Shown: piece after piece, positions 10,626 to 20,309 of the stretch
Position numbering within the stretch: the first letter of the stretch is position 1
How the letters are laid out: each line of letters opens with the position of its first letter
Program-made: the position numbers and the translations under genes
NCBI GenBank assembly: GCA_009731375.1
Contig: BJOX01000142.1
Location: 799,603-863,602, forward strand
DNA from: Paulinella micropora
Lineage: Eukaryota > Cercozoa > Imbricatea > Euglyphida
Direction of reading: 5' to 3'
Length of the DNA: 64,000 nucleotides
Notes under the pieces: model-generated
The model's input: the letters and a program-made list of their open reading frames with translations, nothing else
Told to the model about the DNA's origin: nothing
The model's database searches: none

Positions 10626-10652
10626 GGAGTAGGGTCTACTCCGACTTTTTTG
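10626..10652 (+). terminator. Second GGAGTAG-GGT-CTACTCC hairpin followed by T-run
   Basis: Seven-bp stem (10626-10632 with 10636-10642), the same loop and the same GAC plus T-run downstream as at 9447. It lies about 220 bp beyond the 3' end of the minus-strand gene at 10875. Confidence 0.4.
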
Positions 10653-10874
10653 TTTGTGATCACTCACTCATTGCAGCCGGCTTGTAATTTACAATGTCCA
10701 GTTTATGGACTCCCAGTCTAACTGATGAAAGAATCTCTAAAAACATTCCCAGCTCTGGCGCGGCTTGCTGTTAATAAGTCGTTTTAACAAGTCAGGAGCT
10801 GATAACAATCTAACTCAAACCAGACAAAACACATCTTTCTAGAAACTAAATCAAACCTATTTCATTGCCAACAC

Positions 10875-11922
10875 CTAAGATTGGGTATCCCATTTCAAAA
10901 GTAAAGCATTTAACATTACAATTTCATTTTGTTGCTTTTTTTTGGGCGGTTCTTCTTCAGAGGAGGAGCCTTCATTGTCCGATTCAGATGAAGAGCTCGA
11001 TTCGGAGCTCGAAGTTTGAGAGACCTGAGAAATGTTTTTCTTGACAGCATTGATCCTGCGCTGGTTTCTTGAGCGCGCGTGCTCAACAGCCTGAACGATG
11101 TCTAGACCTGGAAGATTCAGGAGCCTAACGTCTGTCGTGATGAGTCTCACCACGGTGTCCCTTATTTTTTGTGTGTCTTTTGTCGTATGTCGACCTCTTT
11201 TCCCAGTGAACGATCAGTGGCGGGTTAAACTTACGACCTTGTACCAAGTTAGACCCATCCGCGGCGCAAAGGAAAAGTTTTCGTCTGGCGTGATCTTGAA
11301 TCGGACCTCAAGATTGGGATCCTTACCTTGTCTGCGCAACCTCTCCATGGCCTGCTGATCTTTCGCAGTGAGCTTTTTTTTTTTCTCAACGTACCTGCCC
11401 AAGAAGACGTCTTCTTCCTGCCCAAACCATCGCACCCTCATCCAGGTAGCATGCTTGTGCCGATCCTTGAAGATCTTAACGACCTTGAACAGACAAACTG
11501 GCTGCTGTGCCGCTTCGCCTCCTTGGCCATACTCCACCCTTGCCAACACCATGTCGTGGGGCTGCAAGTAGCTCTTGCGTTTCTTGACCTAGACTGCTTT
11601 TCAAATCGTCCTTCTTTTTCTCCTTGCCTTGTGTAGGACGACCAGCGTCTGGAAAGGGAAGCTCGAAGCGATCCAGCTCCTCGATATTTCCTTCGTGTGC
11701 GTTTTCCGCATTAAGCAGGTGAAAAACACCGCCAGGGCGAACATCCCTCGTGTCGACTGCCTGTGAAGGTCGAGAATTTTGAGGGCGACCACGTTCGATG
11801 AAAAGATCCGTTTCACGTCCTTCATTATCGTTGCCAACCGGCTGCCTCAATCTGGAATTCTGAGCATTATTTGCAGCTAACAGATAAGAATCGCTATTTT
11901 GATTCCTGGAATCGCTACCCAT
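10875..11922 (-). pseudogene. Paralogue of the DUF7869 gene C-terminal domain, frameshifted
   Basis: Read leftward from an ATG at 11922. After a low-complexity N-terminus it carries a domain closely matching the end of the plus-strand DUF7869 gene (24.0-24.5 kb). Shared blocks are W-M-R-V-R-W, EEDVFLGRY versus EEDIFLGKY, RFKITPDENF versus RFRITPDKNI, and VVRLITTDVRL versus VVTLIRTDIRL. The domain is rich in beta-strand-like segments and could be an SH3/Tudor-like module, which is a guess. At least three one-base frameshifts (near 11590, 11260 and 11190) break it. The C-terminus is serine/glutamate-rich and ends in a lysine-rich tail. It may be a solo copy or the end of a decayed second DUF7869 gene. 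Confidence 0.6.
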
Positions 11923-12777
11923 AGGTGAGGGGAGGGTTGGTAAATTTGTTTAAGGTAATGCAAAGCGATGGTGGCGAATATTCTGTCAAGACAGACCCTA
12001 CCTGAAGTAGATTATTAACCACTGCACATGCAGGTGTGTGCAGTTACTTCCGGTTGCGCACAAATCAACCAAGGTAGAAATCCTGTTCGAAGCTGCATCT
12101 ATATCCAACAGGCGGTAGTACTAACCTGTTGACGAGGATGATACACAAATTCAACATAACAAACGATCTTTTGTCCTTTGCCTTACCTCACTAAACAGAC
12201 CCAAAACCAAAAAATACCTGGTAATGATGTCAAACCTGTCTCTGTTGCGCATACAAAGCTGGGTGCAGATCAGCACATATTCTAAGGGCAGATCAGACGG
12301 TTCCAAAATAATTTTCTGTTGAAAGTTTCTTGCTTCGAAGTTACTCCTATCGTAACTCATGTCCATGACATGGACATACTCACATATTCACAATTGCTGT
12401 CTGGGACGCCTACTTCTGAAATCGGAAGCTAATCCTACACAACGAGAGTTTGCAAAGCTTTCGAAGACACTTCTACTCGATCTCAAGACTTGCTTGGGCG
12501 GGATTTTGCCAAAAGCTGCTTATCAATATTAAACAGTCCTCTCGTTACCAAAAATGTCACGAATAATAATACCTGTTATCCAATAAAAAATTAGAAAAAA
12601 AATCTTTAAAAAAAATACTTTTGAAAAGAGCAGTGCGGTTTCGAGGAAAGAAAGTGTAACACAACACACCAAAAACCATGCATACAGAAAATAAGAAAAA
12701 AGAACCTTATCACAATTCATACAGAGAAGACTTCTCAATATCAAACAAAAAACAGATAAGATAACTTNNNNNNNNNN

Positions 12778-12811
<34 letters not shown>

Positions 12812-13316
12812 GCCAATTATTACCAAACAATACGATTTAATTTTACGTTGATTTAGTAACGATAAAGACACCTCCTCAGTTTGAAACATTCTGACATTAC
12901 AGCTTAGTCAACTATGACAGCCGTACCATTTGCACATTCCTTGTTCAAAACCGGCAACAATCTGTATTAGATTATTAAAAAGTCTGTATCAGCAATTCCG
13001 CAGAAATTTCCCCCCAAATTTTAATAATTAAAAACTTCGAATAGAACAAGCTTTAAACATTTGCGAAATGTCAGCAGGTATGAACCGAAGTGGCTCGAAT
13101 CAAAAATGAAGGCAGTGTGCGCGGTTACAGATTGTCAAGCAATTCTTTGGCAGCCAAGCTGGCTGGCCGCTTGTCGGGAGATGATTGACCGAACGTGTAA
13201 CTCGACGCTTATCTACGTTGTCCCTCAAAATTTCTGAAGAGGACAGAAGATCTTCGGGAGCAGAGTTAAAATAACTTGGACCCTTTCTCATCCACTTCAT
13301 AGTCTCTTGATTCCTT
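11923..13316. other. Spacer between the two minus-strand genes
   Basis: No clear exon. It holds one intact introner-like element (12193-12247), an ATGTCCATG/CATGGACAT palindrome near 12358-12377, a 10-N gap at 12768-12777 followed by about 30 A, and AT-rich sequence. The introner-like copy may mark an intron of an unrecognised upstream part of the 10875-11922 gene. Confidence 0.4.
12193..12247 (+). repeat. Introner-like 55-bp element, copy 1
   Basis: Ends AAACAGA and TCTGTTG, with core AAAAAATACCTGGTAATGAT at the usual internal position (17-36). Plus orientation. Confidence 0.8.
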
Positions 13317-16300
13317 TTACCTTGTTTTTTTTGAGGAGCTTCTGCAACACAGAATAGTTCAGTACAACCGATCAAACCGGACCCTACTTATTATTACCTT
13401 GACGATTTGTCATCATCCATTGTGGCTTGAACCTTTGATTCTAGAGCAGCAAGCGTGATTGGATCCAGAGGTACTTTTGGTGGTCGCAAAACAGGATTTT
13501 GAAATAGATTATCCACAAAAAACCATCTCCTCCCAAAACATGTATTAAATGCTAGGCTTCACAATGAATTATATTCTGCTCTACCTTGAGATCGTGTCAC
13601 ATTTCGCCATCAAGTTCTCCATCTGGACAAGAGCATCCAGATCCGCGGCTTCCTGCTCTGATTCTGTCTCCTTGAGAAAAGATGCGGCATCAATGACACC
13701 CAGAGACACCCAGGACGACGACTCGGAGGACGACGACGAGGACGAGGACGACGAGGACGACGACGAGGACGAGGACGACGACGAGGACGAGGACGAAGAG
13801 GACGACGACGAAAGCGACGCCGAAGAGGATGATGACGATGACGATGAAGAGGAGGACGACGAAGAGGGCGAGGAAGACGAGGACGACGACGACGACGACG
13901 ACGACGACGATGTCTCCTGCTTGTCAGGCATCGAGCCTGGACCTGCTCCAGATGACTCTTCACCTACCAGGTGGTGGTGGTGGTGGAGGACCCTTGTGAT
14001 CTTGTTCTGACACTGCCTCATCCGACTTCTTCTTTTTCGCTTTTTTCCGACCCTTCTCCTTTTTTTCTGCTTGAGCATCAGATTCACGTTCCTCTTTGCC
14101 CTTCTGTTTCCTTGTTTGCTCTTTTTTTCCAGAATCTTTCTTCCCTGCAGATTCACTGTCAGAATCATCCGAGTCTGATGACGATTCAGAACTTGAAGAC
14201 GAAGACGACGATGAATCGCTCAAGTCCTTGACAGGAGCTGGTGGAGCAACAACAGGCTTTGAACTCTCCTTTTTGTCTTTGATATCCTTTCCCAATTCCT
14301 CGAATTCTACTCCCAAAACATTGTTCGGGTTCGGAAAGTGCTTCCTACGGAATTTCAAAAACATTGCACATCATAGTACATCAAAATAAACCCATCAAAT
14401 TATGACTTACTTCTTCTTCTTGGAAGGACTCAACCCTTTTCCAGTCTTAGCAGCCAACACATTTTTCTCTTTCTGCAGCGCCTTGCGCTGAAGCACCACT
14501 TGGTTTTCCAGCTCCTTAATCTCGACGAGATCGTCAGCGTAGTACGTTTTGAGAAATTCAACTTTTTCGCTCGCAGTCGTGGTCATGGCCTGCAAAAAAA
14601 AGAAAAAAAGTCAAAATCGAAATTTCGTGAGTTGACAAAGTACCTGGCCGGGCCATGAGAACGGCTTCACAGTTGCCAAAATTTCCTTGATCGAGCCCAA
14701 GTGGAAAGGTATGCGTTCGATGGGAACTGGTTGGATGTCCCCACCTTGTCTTTGAATTGCTCAGCTTTGCTAATGGTGTGAGCCATTTTTTTCGTCTGTT
14801 CCATGAGACGAACATTGAACCCAGCCCTCTGCTTGACATCGTTATCGAAAGCAAGCGCGCAGTATCCCAACGAGAAAGCAGCCAGGCTTGCGGTCCCGGA
14901 CCCACAGCACGCATCAACCACCGCATTCGTAGTTCTGTCACCCCCGAACATCCGGATGAGAGCTACATATCAAAACATTTGAAATGAGTCAAATACACCA
15001 GTCAATAAAGTATAGAATAACCTCTGTCCAACTGGATGTGCTCGGATGCCGGGTTGACAGTTTCGTAAACTGTGGACCCGATTCCCGTCGCTTTAGCGTA
15101 CTGATACTTCTTGGTCTCGTGCTTGACATGGAAGACGTTCCCGGATTCTTGAAATTCTCTGGGAATGATCTTTCCGAGCGCAGTTCTGAACTCCTTGCTA
15201 GCTCGTTCAGGGCCTCGGGCATTAAAAGGCTTGGCCTTGGCCTGGGCCATATCCACAAAATTGTTCAAGGTGCTGTCGTACGCCAACAACACAACGGCAA
15301 GAGCCTGATACACAACAGAACAATTTGGAAAAAATACTTGTTAATGATTAGAAACTATCTCTGTTGCGTACCCGAGAAATGTCGTGGGACCCCTTAAAGG
15401 TTGGCTTCCAGCGAGTATCCACGACAGTGATGAGCAAGGAGTTGTAGAAGCCCGCGCGATCGGCAGCATCCAAAACTGTTCCCATATCACACAGGGGAAC
15501 ATGCACTCCGACAAAGAACGAGGTCTTGTTTTCTTCGCCATAATATTCGTTCATGTCAGGTAGTGCAAGATCTACAGAACATCCAAAATAATCATTACCT
15601 AGTATGTTTTCAAAACAATCATGTTGAAAAAAAGGGTACAACACCACGAAATTTACGTACAAACAAGTTGCCGCAGAGCGCAGAGATAGTCCATGTTGTC
15701 CCAACCACGATGGTCCCAGGTAGCCAGTTTCCAGCCCCACGGGGTGTTTAGATTGGCGTACTTGAATCGCAATTTGAAAGTGCTCGATTCCGAGTCCTCT
15801 TTCACATACTCAAGAAATGATTTAATCTGGGGGCCTCCAATACCAAAGTACTTCGAAGTGAAGTGGAACAAAGTGTTCTTCAAGGATTTGGTAGATGACA
15901 GAATATCGATGTCCGGATGGTGAATCGAAAGAACAGAAACAATTTCTGTCACGTAGCTTGCTTCCTCGTCGTCCTCGTCGTCAGGATATTTGATGTCAAA
16001 AGGAAACCTCATTGTGTTCAAGTCGCACTTCAAATCTGACGAAGAGGCCGAAGAGGACGAAGAGGACGAAGAAGAAGAGGACGAAGAGGACGAAGAGGCA
16101 AGGGACACACCACCCAGAGCAGCCTTCGCAGCAGCATCTTTCCTGGCTTGGAAGCTAGTGTACGCCTGTTCCAGTTTTTGCTTGTCGAGCTCATCCAACT
16201 GGTCCCACAGTACCTGTGCTTTCTTAATGTCTTGGTTTCCTTCCTGGTCGTCGTCGTCCTCTTCGTCGTCGTCGTCAGATCCCACCTTTCTGCTCTTGGC

Positions 16301-19300
16301 CGCTTTTGCAAACTTCAAATTCTTTTTTCCAAACGCAGCAGACCTCGCAATGTGGTCCAGCATGTCCGATGTGATTGCAGGTCCGAGCAAAGATTTTATT
16401 TTCGACAGCCTGAAATCAGTCTTCTCCCCGAAATGAGCTCCGATGACAACTAGCAAAGTGGTCATAGACTTGTTGGTTTGCAACCACTGCTTTGCGTCCT
16501 TAATTGCGAGCTCTCCTTTTTGGATGCTGGCGATGCACTCAAACGCCAGTGGTAAAGAAACCGCAGTCCGAAGTGCACTGAGAAATTGCTTGTTGACGGG
16601 GTTGTCATACTTGGTCAAGTCTGCCTGCTTGTTTCCTTTGCGTTGCGTATCAAGCCATTTCTTTTTTTCGTTCGACTCCAATAAGACCATTGCATTCCAA
16701 AGAGCGGTCGGCATACACGCAACGCGAAAGGTGTTGAGTTGTTCTTCAATTTGTTTGCGATTGGAACGGCAGTGTACTTGGTCCCCTTGTCCTTGCCATC
16801 TCGACTTCGTACAGCTAACTCGAAATTGTTGGCGATGTCTTCTTGTGTTGGCCAGGGTGTGTTCGGAACCAAGTCGGCTGCGGCTAGAATTTTCCATTTG
16901 GCTGCCTGAGTCAGTTTCCCCACATTGCCGTCGCCCTTTCGAGCGCCGCACATTTGCTTCAGTGTGTCATCCAACTGTTTGCCCTTGCGTTTGTGTGGGA
17001 TGTACTGCATCAGATTCGTGCGAATTTGGTGGATCTACAAATCACAAGCAAACAGTGATCACTTTCTAATCAATACCAAGTATTTTTTGAAATCATTTCT
17101 GTTCAATCTTTCAAAAAAAAAGAAAAAGTCAACAGAATATTTTGGGAAAAATACTAGGTAATGATGAAAACCAATGGTCTGTTGAAAGTACCTGATCCCA
17201 GTACTGCGGTTTTTTGTGCGTTGCAGCGGCCAGATTGCTCTGAAGACCCATCATGCGGATCTGGTGTTGATCGACGTTGACGTAGACTTTGGATGTGCGA
17301 AACAACAAGTTGGCGTGCTTTCCATCTGGATTCGCGACCAAGTGCTTCTTGATAGCCGCAACACCGTGGTTGCCTCCAATCACCAAGTAGTAGATGTCCT
17401 CATGCTTCGTATTCGGATACTTAGCTAAAATTTCAGGATTCGGCCATTCCAGAGGGTCGTCTTCTCTCACTTCTCCATCTTCATATAGGCCCTTTGCCTC
17501 AGCCGAAAACTGCTCCTTGCTGGCAAACTGGGTCCAGTTCTTCTGGTGACTGAAAAATTCATCATCGAGAGGATAGGAATCTTCCGCCTTAAGTTTGCCT
17601 TGTTGTGTCGGTTTCACTACCACGACGTAGATGTCAGGCACATGACTGAAGCGATTGTGGCTGAGCAATTCCACGATCTGGTCCACATAATCCTCGTCTT
17701 TTAGGCGCTGCTGAAGAAATTTTGGAGCCCTGAACATTCTTTCGACAGGAAGATCGAACTTACGAACAATGTGATTCTGTTTCAAGGTCAGCAGAAACCT
17801 CTCGTCCTCAGTGACCATGAACCTCTTTTGCTCCCTGTTCGAACCAAGAACTAAATCTTGACCCTGAAGAAGAAATTCCTCCTGTTCCTCCTGTCGAGAC
17901 AACGCCGCATCCGATGCTGCTTCCCGAGCAGTCTGCGTCTGGGACTTATTGGGTTTCTTTTCCACTAGGAGTTTTTTTTAGGATTTTCGTTTCCTTCCCT
18001 TCTTTTCCACTGGGTGGTTTTCCCTTATTTATTGTTTTCTTCTTTTTTTTCTTAGGCAATTCCTCTTCTTCTTTGTGTTCCTCATCGTCTTCTTCTGCTG
18101 CTGGTTCCTCCTCTTGAGCACCTTCTGCTTCTTTCTCCTCTGGTTGTTCCTCGTCAGCACCTTCTGCCTGTTGTTGTTGAACCTCTTCAAACCGCCTCCA
18201 CTTCTGCACTTTCAATGTCAGCCGGCTTTACTTTGCCTTTTCCTTTTGCTTTTTTTTTCTTTTTTTCAGCCTTTTTTGTGACTGGGGTTTTTTCATTAAT
18301 ATCACACTCACGTCGCCATCTTCTTCTGGTGTGTCCACATTCTGCTTCGTCTTCTGCTTCTTTGACATGCGTCGAGAAGGCACCGGTGGCTTGTCCTGCT
18401 TGCTCTTCTTCTTTTTCGTTGCCGATGCTCCAGGGGTTCCTTCATCGTCGCCAGGCTGGTACTCTGAATCATTGTCTTGTTCGCTGTCCCCTTCGCCCGT
18501 CTTTTTGCGTTTTTTCTTCCCCTCCTTAGTATTTTTTTTTGCAACTTCGCCAGTTGCAGTAACTTCGGCCTCAGAACTGAAAATGCTGGCGCTATCAGAT
18601 GTTTTTGCTCGTGCTAGGGCTTCAGTGCGAGTTTCCTTCGCGTTGTATAAGCCCATCTGCCCGGCTTTTTCCACCATTTTGGTAAAATTGCTCTCAGAAC
18701 CCCTGTGGTAACATGCACAACCAACAGAACAAGCTTGGCAATCATTACCCTGTATTTTTTTTTAATGATTCTGTTGACATACACAGCAATCAGAAACAAA
18801 AATCAAGAAAAAAAGGCTAATTACCAGAACTTCAGACTGTCAAGATGGTCAGGGCTCGTCTGAAAACCGCCGTGGCTCTTCAAAGCTACCAGCATTCCCA
18901 CAAAGAAATCCAACACCATCGAGGCTTTCATGCCGTGAGCTGTCATTTCCTCCATCTTCATTTGCCAGCACGCCGTGATGACTGCGAAAATCTGCAAGAA
19001 TAGAAAAATCAAAAGCACTGAGTATAGACAGAACATACGTTGACATTACGAAATCAGGAGGAAAATGGATTATGTTGAAGCATGCCAACAGAACTTTGTG
19101 GAAAAAATACTCAGTATTCTTGAAATCAGCACTCTGTTGGGTGAAAATTTTTCTATTTTTCTCTTATAAATTCTGATTCTGTCCGTTTTTTCTTAGTCAA
19201 CACGCAGACATGACGTGGCAACAGAACCACAAAAAGTTACCTGTAACCATCTGGTGGGAACAGTGAAAGATTTCAGAGTTTGCCATCCCCCTTCTAGAGT

Positions 19301-19880
19301 TTTGAAATTTCTCAGGGGAACGTCAAAACTAACATCCAGAACATGGCAAAACATAAGATTCAGCATCAAGATGAAGGCGTCTGTTGAACATCTTGACAAA
19401 CAGTTTGTATGTGAGCAAAGAAAAACACTTGACAAAAACAACATTGTAAAGGACATAAAAAAGAAATATGTACTTTTGGCCGTCCGCAAGCTTGATCTGT
19501 ACAGACTGAGTATCCACTGCGCCGTCGAAATTATGGCATTCGTCGAGTGAGTAGACGTAGTGGATCGAAGGCTCGTCCTCGGGGGTGAAAATGAGGGACA
19601 TTTTGGGAATGCTTGACGCAGAGTCGCTTGACTCTATAAGGCCGATGGTCATAGAAGCCGTTTGAAATGCAACCTGTTGTGAGAGCATCCAAACAACAGA
19701 AGTGAGTTTTGAGTAATACCTGGTATTTTTTCTTATGAGTTCTGTTGGGTGTTTGACACGACAGAGTACCTTTGCTTCGGCTGATTTCGCCTCTTTTGCG
19801 CCTCTCTGTTGGCGCCCGCCACGGGTTTTCAAACCACCTCGACCTGCTTTGAAACCATCATTCTTTTTCTGACGAGGCAT
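13317..19880 (-). CDS. ParB-like domain plus S-adenosylmethionine methyltransferase-like protein, 14 exons
   Basis: Read leftward from ATG 19880 to stop 13317-13319. The phase-consistent exons are 19880-19770, 19673-19474, 19328-19241, 18991-18825, 18702-17192, 17034-15661, 15571-15372, 15304-15022, 14962-14745, 14685-14644, 14589-14411, 14344-13585, 13526-13398 and 13341-13317, about 1,760 residues. Order: basic N-terminus, unknown region, Lys/Glu-rich segment, ParB-like domain, long unknown region, methyltransferase motif I, serine tract, basic tail. One in-frame stop (18228-18230) and frameshifts near 17970, 16755 and 13965 break it. All other junctions fit, so these may be sequence errors or recent decay. 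Related ParB/methyltransferase pairs occur in phages and mobile elements. A role in modifying element DNA is inferred. Confidence 0.6.
13585..14344 (-). CDS. Serine-rich/acidic C-terminal exon of the ParB-methyltransferase gene
   Basis: Contains KHFPNPNNVLGVEFEELGK, a Ser/Asp-rich stretch, a Lys/Glu-rich stretch, a run of prolines and then a tract of about 75 almost pure serines encoded mostly by TCG/TCC (13730-13910). A frameshift near 13965 separates the proline run from the serine tract. Low-complexity acidic and serine tails suggest a nuclear protein and a phosphorylation target. That is inference. Confidence 0.5.
14644..15571 (-). CDS. Methyltransferase-like exons (S-adenosylmethionine motif I)
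   Basis: Exons 15571-15372, 15304-15022, 14962-14745 and 14685-14644 of the large gene. The diagnostic block VDACCGSGTASLAAFSLGY followed by CALAFDND matches motif I of DNA N6-adenine/N4-cytosine methylases (DPF-x-GSGT, then an acidic residue at the end of strand 2). It lies toward the C-terminus, as in beta-class enzymes where the catalytic motif precedes motif I. I could not find a clean DPPY; LALPDMNEYYG is the nearest upstream candidate. The substrate is therefore unknown and an RNA or protein methylase cannot be excluded. Confidence 0.5.
15313..15366 (+). repeat. Introner-like 54-bp element, copy 2
   Basis: CAACAGA...TCTGTTG ends, core GGAAAAAATACTTGTTAATG. It fills 54 of the 67 bp of the intron at 15305-15371 and lies antisense to the host gene. 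Confidence 0.85.
15572..15626 (-). repeat. Introner-like 55-bp element, copy 3, supplies the splice acceptor
   Basis: On the minus strand it starts CAACATG, has ATACTAGGTAATGAT in the core and ends TCTGTAG. The final AG is the acceptor of the intron 15660-15572, so the element end is the splice site. Sense orientation. Confidence 0.7.
17049..17104 (-). repeat. Introner-like element, copy 4 (degenerate)
   Basis: On the minus strand: AACAGAAATG..., core AAAAAATACTTGGTATTGAT and end CACTGTTTG. Sense to the host gene, in the same intron (17191-17035) as copy 5. Confidence 0.7.
17130..17184 (+). repeat. Introner-like 55-bp element, copy 5
   Basis: CAACAGA...TCTGTTG ends, core GGAAAAATACTAGGTAATGA. 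Antisense to the host gene and 25 bp from the oppositely oriented copy 4. Confidence 0.85.
17192..17965 (-). CDS. ParB-like domain exon segment
   Basis: Part of the large leftward gene. Motifs in order: FDLPVERMF...VDQIVELLSHNRF (the ParB entry strand and helix), a partner strand DIYVVVVKP, then YYLVIGGNHGVAAIKKHL, which matches the ParB/sulfiredoxin G-x-H/R-R-xx-A core. VYVNVDQHQIRMMGLQSN follows, like the ParB segment after the core (EN/QSN). ParB-like folds bind or cut DNA and bind nucleotide, and phage versions are fused to DNA methylases. Donor CAG|GTAC at 17192 joins in phase 0 to 17034. The assignment rests on motif order only. Confidence 0.55.
18722..18776 (-). repeat. Introner-like 55-bp element, copy 6
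   Basis: CAACAGA/TCTGTTG ends. On the minus strand the core is AAAAATACAGGGTAATGAT. Sense orientation in the intron 18824-18703. Confidence 0.85.
19086..19139 (+). repeat. Introner-like 54-bp element, copy 7
   Basis: Eight-bp terminal repeats CCAACAGA/TCTGTTGG if one more base on each side is counted. Core GGAAAAAATACTCAGTATTC. Antisense in the intron 19240-18992. Confidence 0.85.
19694..19747 (-). repeat. Introner-like 54-bp element, copy 8
   Basis: CAACAGA/TCTGTTG ends. Minus-strand core GAAAAAATACCAGGTATTAC, whose AATACCAGGTATT is itself palindromic. Sense in the intron 19769-19674. Confidence 0.85.
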
Positions 19881-20309
19881 TGGGTCTCTTTGCACTTCTT
19901 GCCTTGGTGAAAGTTCGAATTGTGAGGTGGTCAAGGTGGACGGCACGTGCCAGGCACGCGACCTGGCACGCGCTCTGCCGGAACATGAAAATTTCTTTTT
20001 TGCGGCCTATCAATAAAAAAAGTGGCAGTACGGTCAGGTAACTTGGAATTCAATATTTGGCCGGTCTAAAAATAAAAAAAAAAAAAAAATTGCCCGGTCA
20101 TTGGTTTGCCATTTTTGAAATACCAATGCCTGAATTTTCGGCAAAACCAAAATTCAAAAAATCAAATTTGAAATGAACTTGGGTTTGCGAAAGTGCATCA
20201 TAATTCAATTTTTTCTGGCTGTCCCAAGTTCGTTGCAACAGAAGTGAATGGAAAAAATACTCAGGTATTTTTTTTCCACGTTTTGTGTGCTACCGCCAGA
20301 TTTTCAGAA
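19881..20309. promoter_or_regulatory. Shared divergent promoter region
   Basis: About 430 bp between the two divergent start codons (19880 minus, 20310 plus). It holds GCACGTGCC and a nearby CAGGCACGCGACCTGGCACGCG repeat pair, an A-run near 20070 and an introner-like element at 20236, probably in a 5' UTR intron ending at CCGCCAG (20292-20298). No defined TATA box is claimed. Confidence 0.4.
20236..20290 (+). repeat. Introner-like element, copy 9 (right end degenerate)
   Basis: Begins CAACAGAAGTGAATGG with core GAAAAAATACTCAGGTATT. The right terminal TCTGTTG is not recognisable. It sits just upstream of the DUF7869 start codon. Confidence 0.6.

Noticed and set aside
13549-14010. Acidic plus-strand ORF with long Asp/Glu runs
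   Set aside because: It is the antisense shadow of the serine-rich exon of the minus-strand ParB-methyltransferase gene, whose exon phases fit.
15990-16436. Plus-strand ORF over the middle exon of the minus-strand gene
   Set aside because: Shadow of the minus-strand coding exon. The acidic and serine runs are complementary translations.
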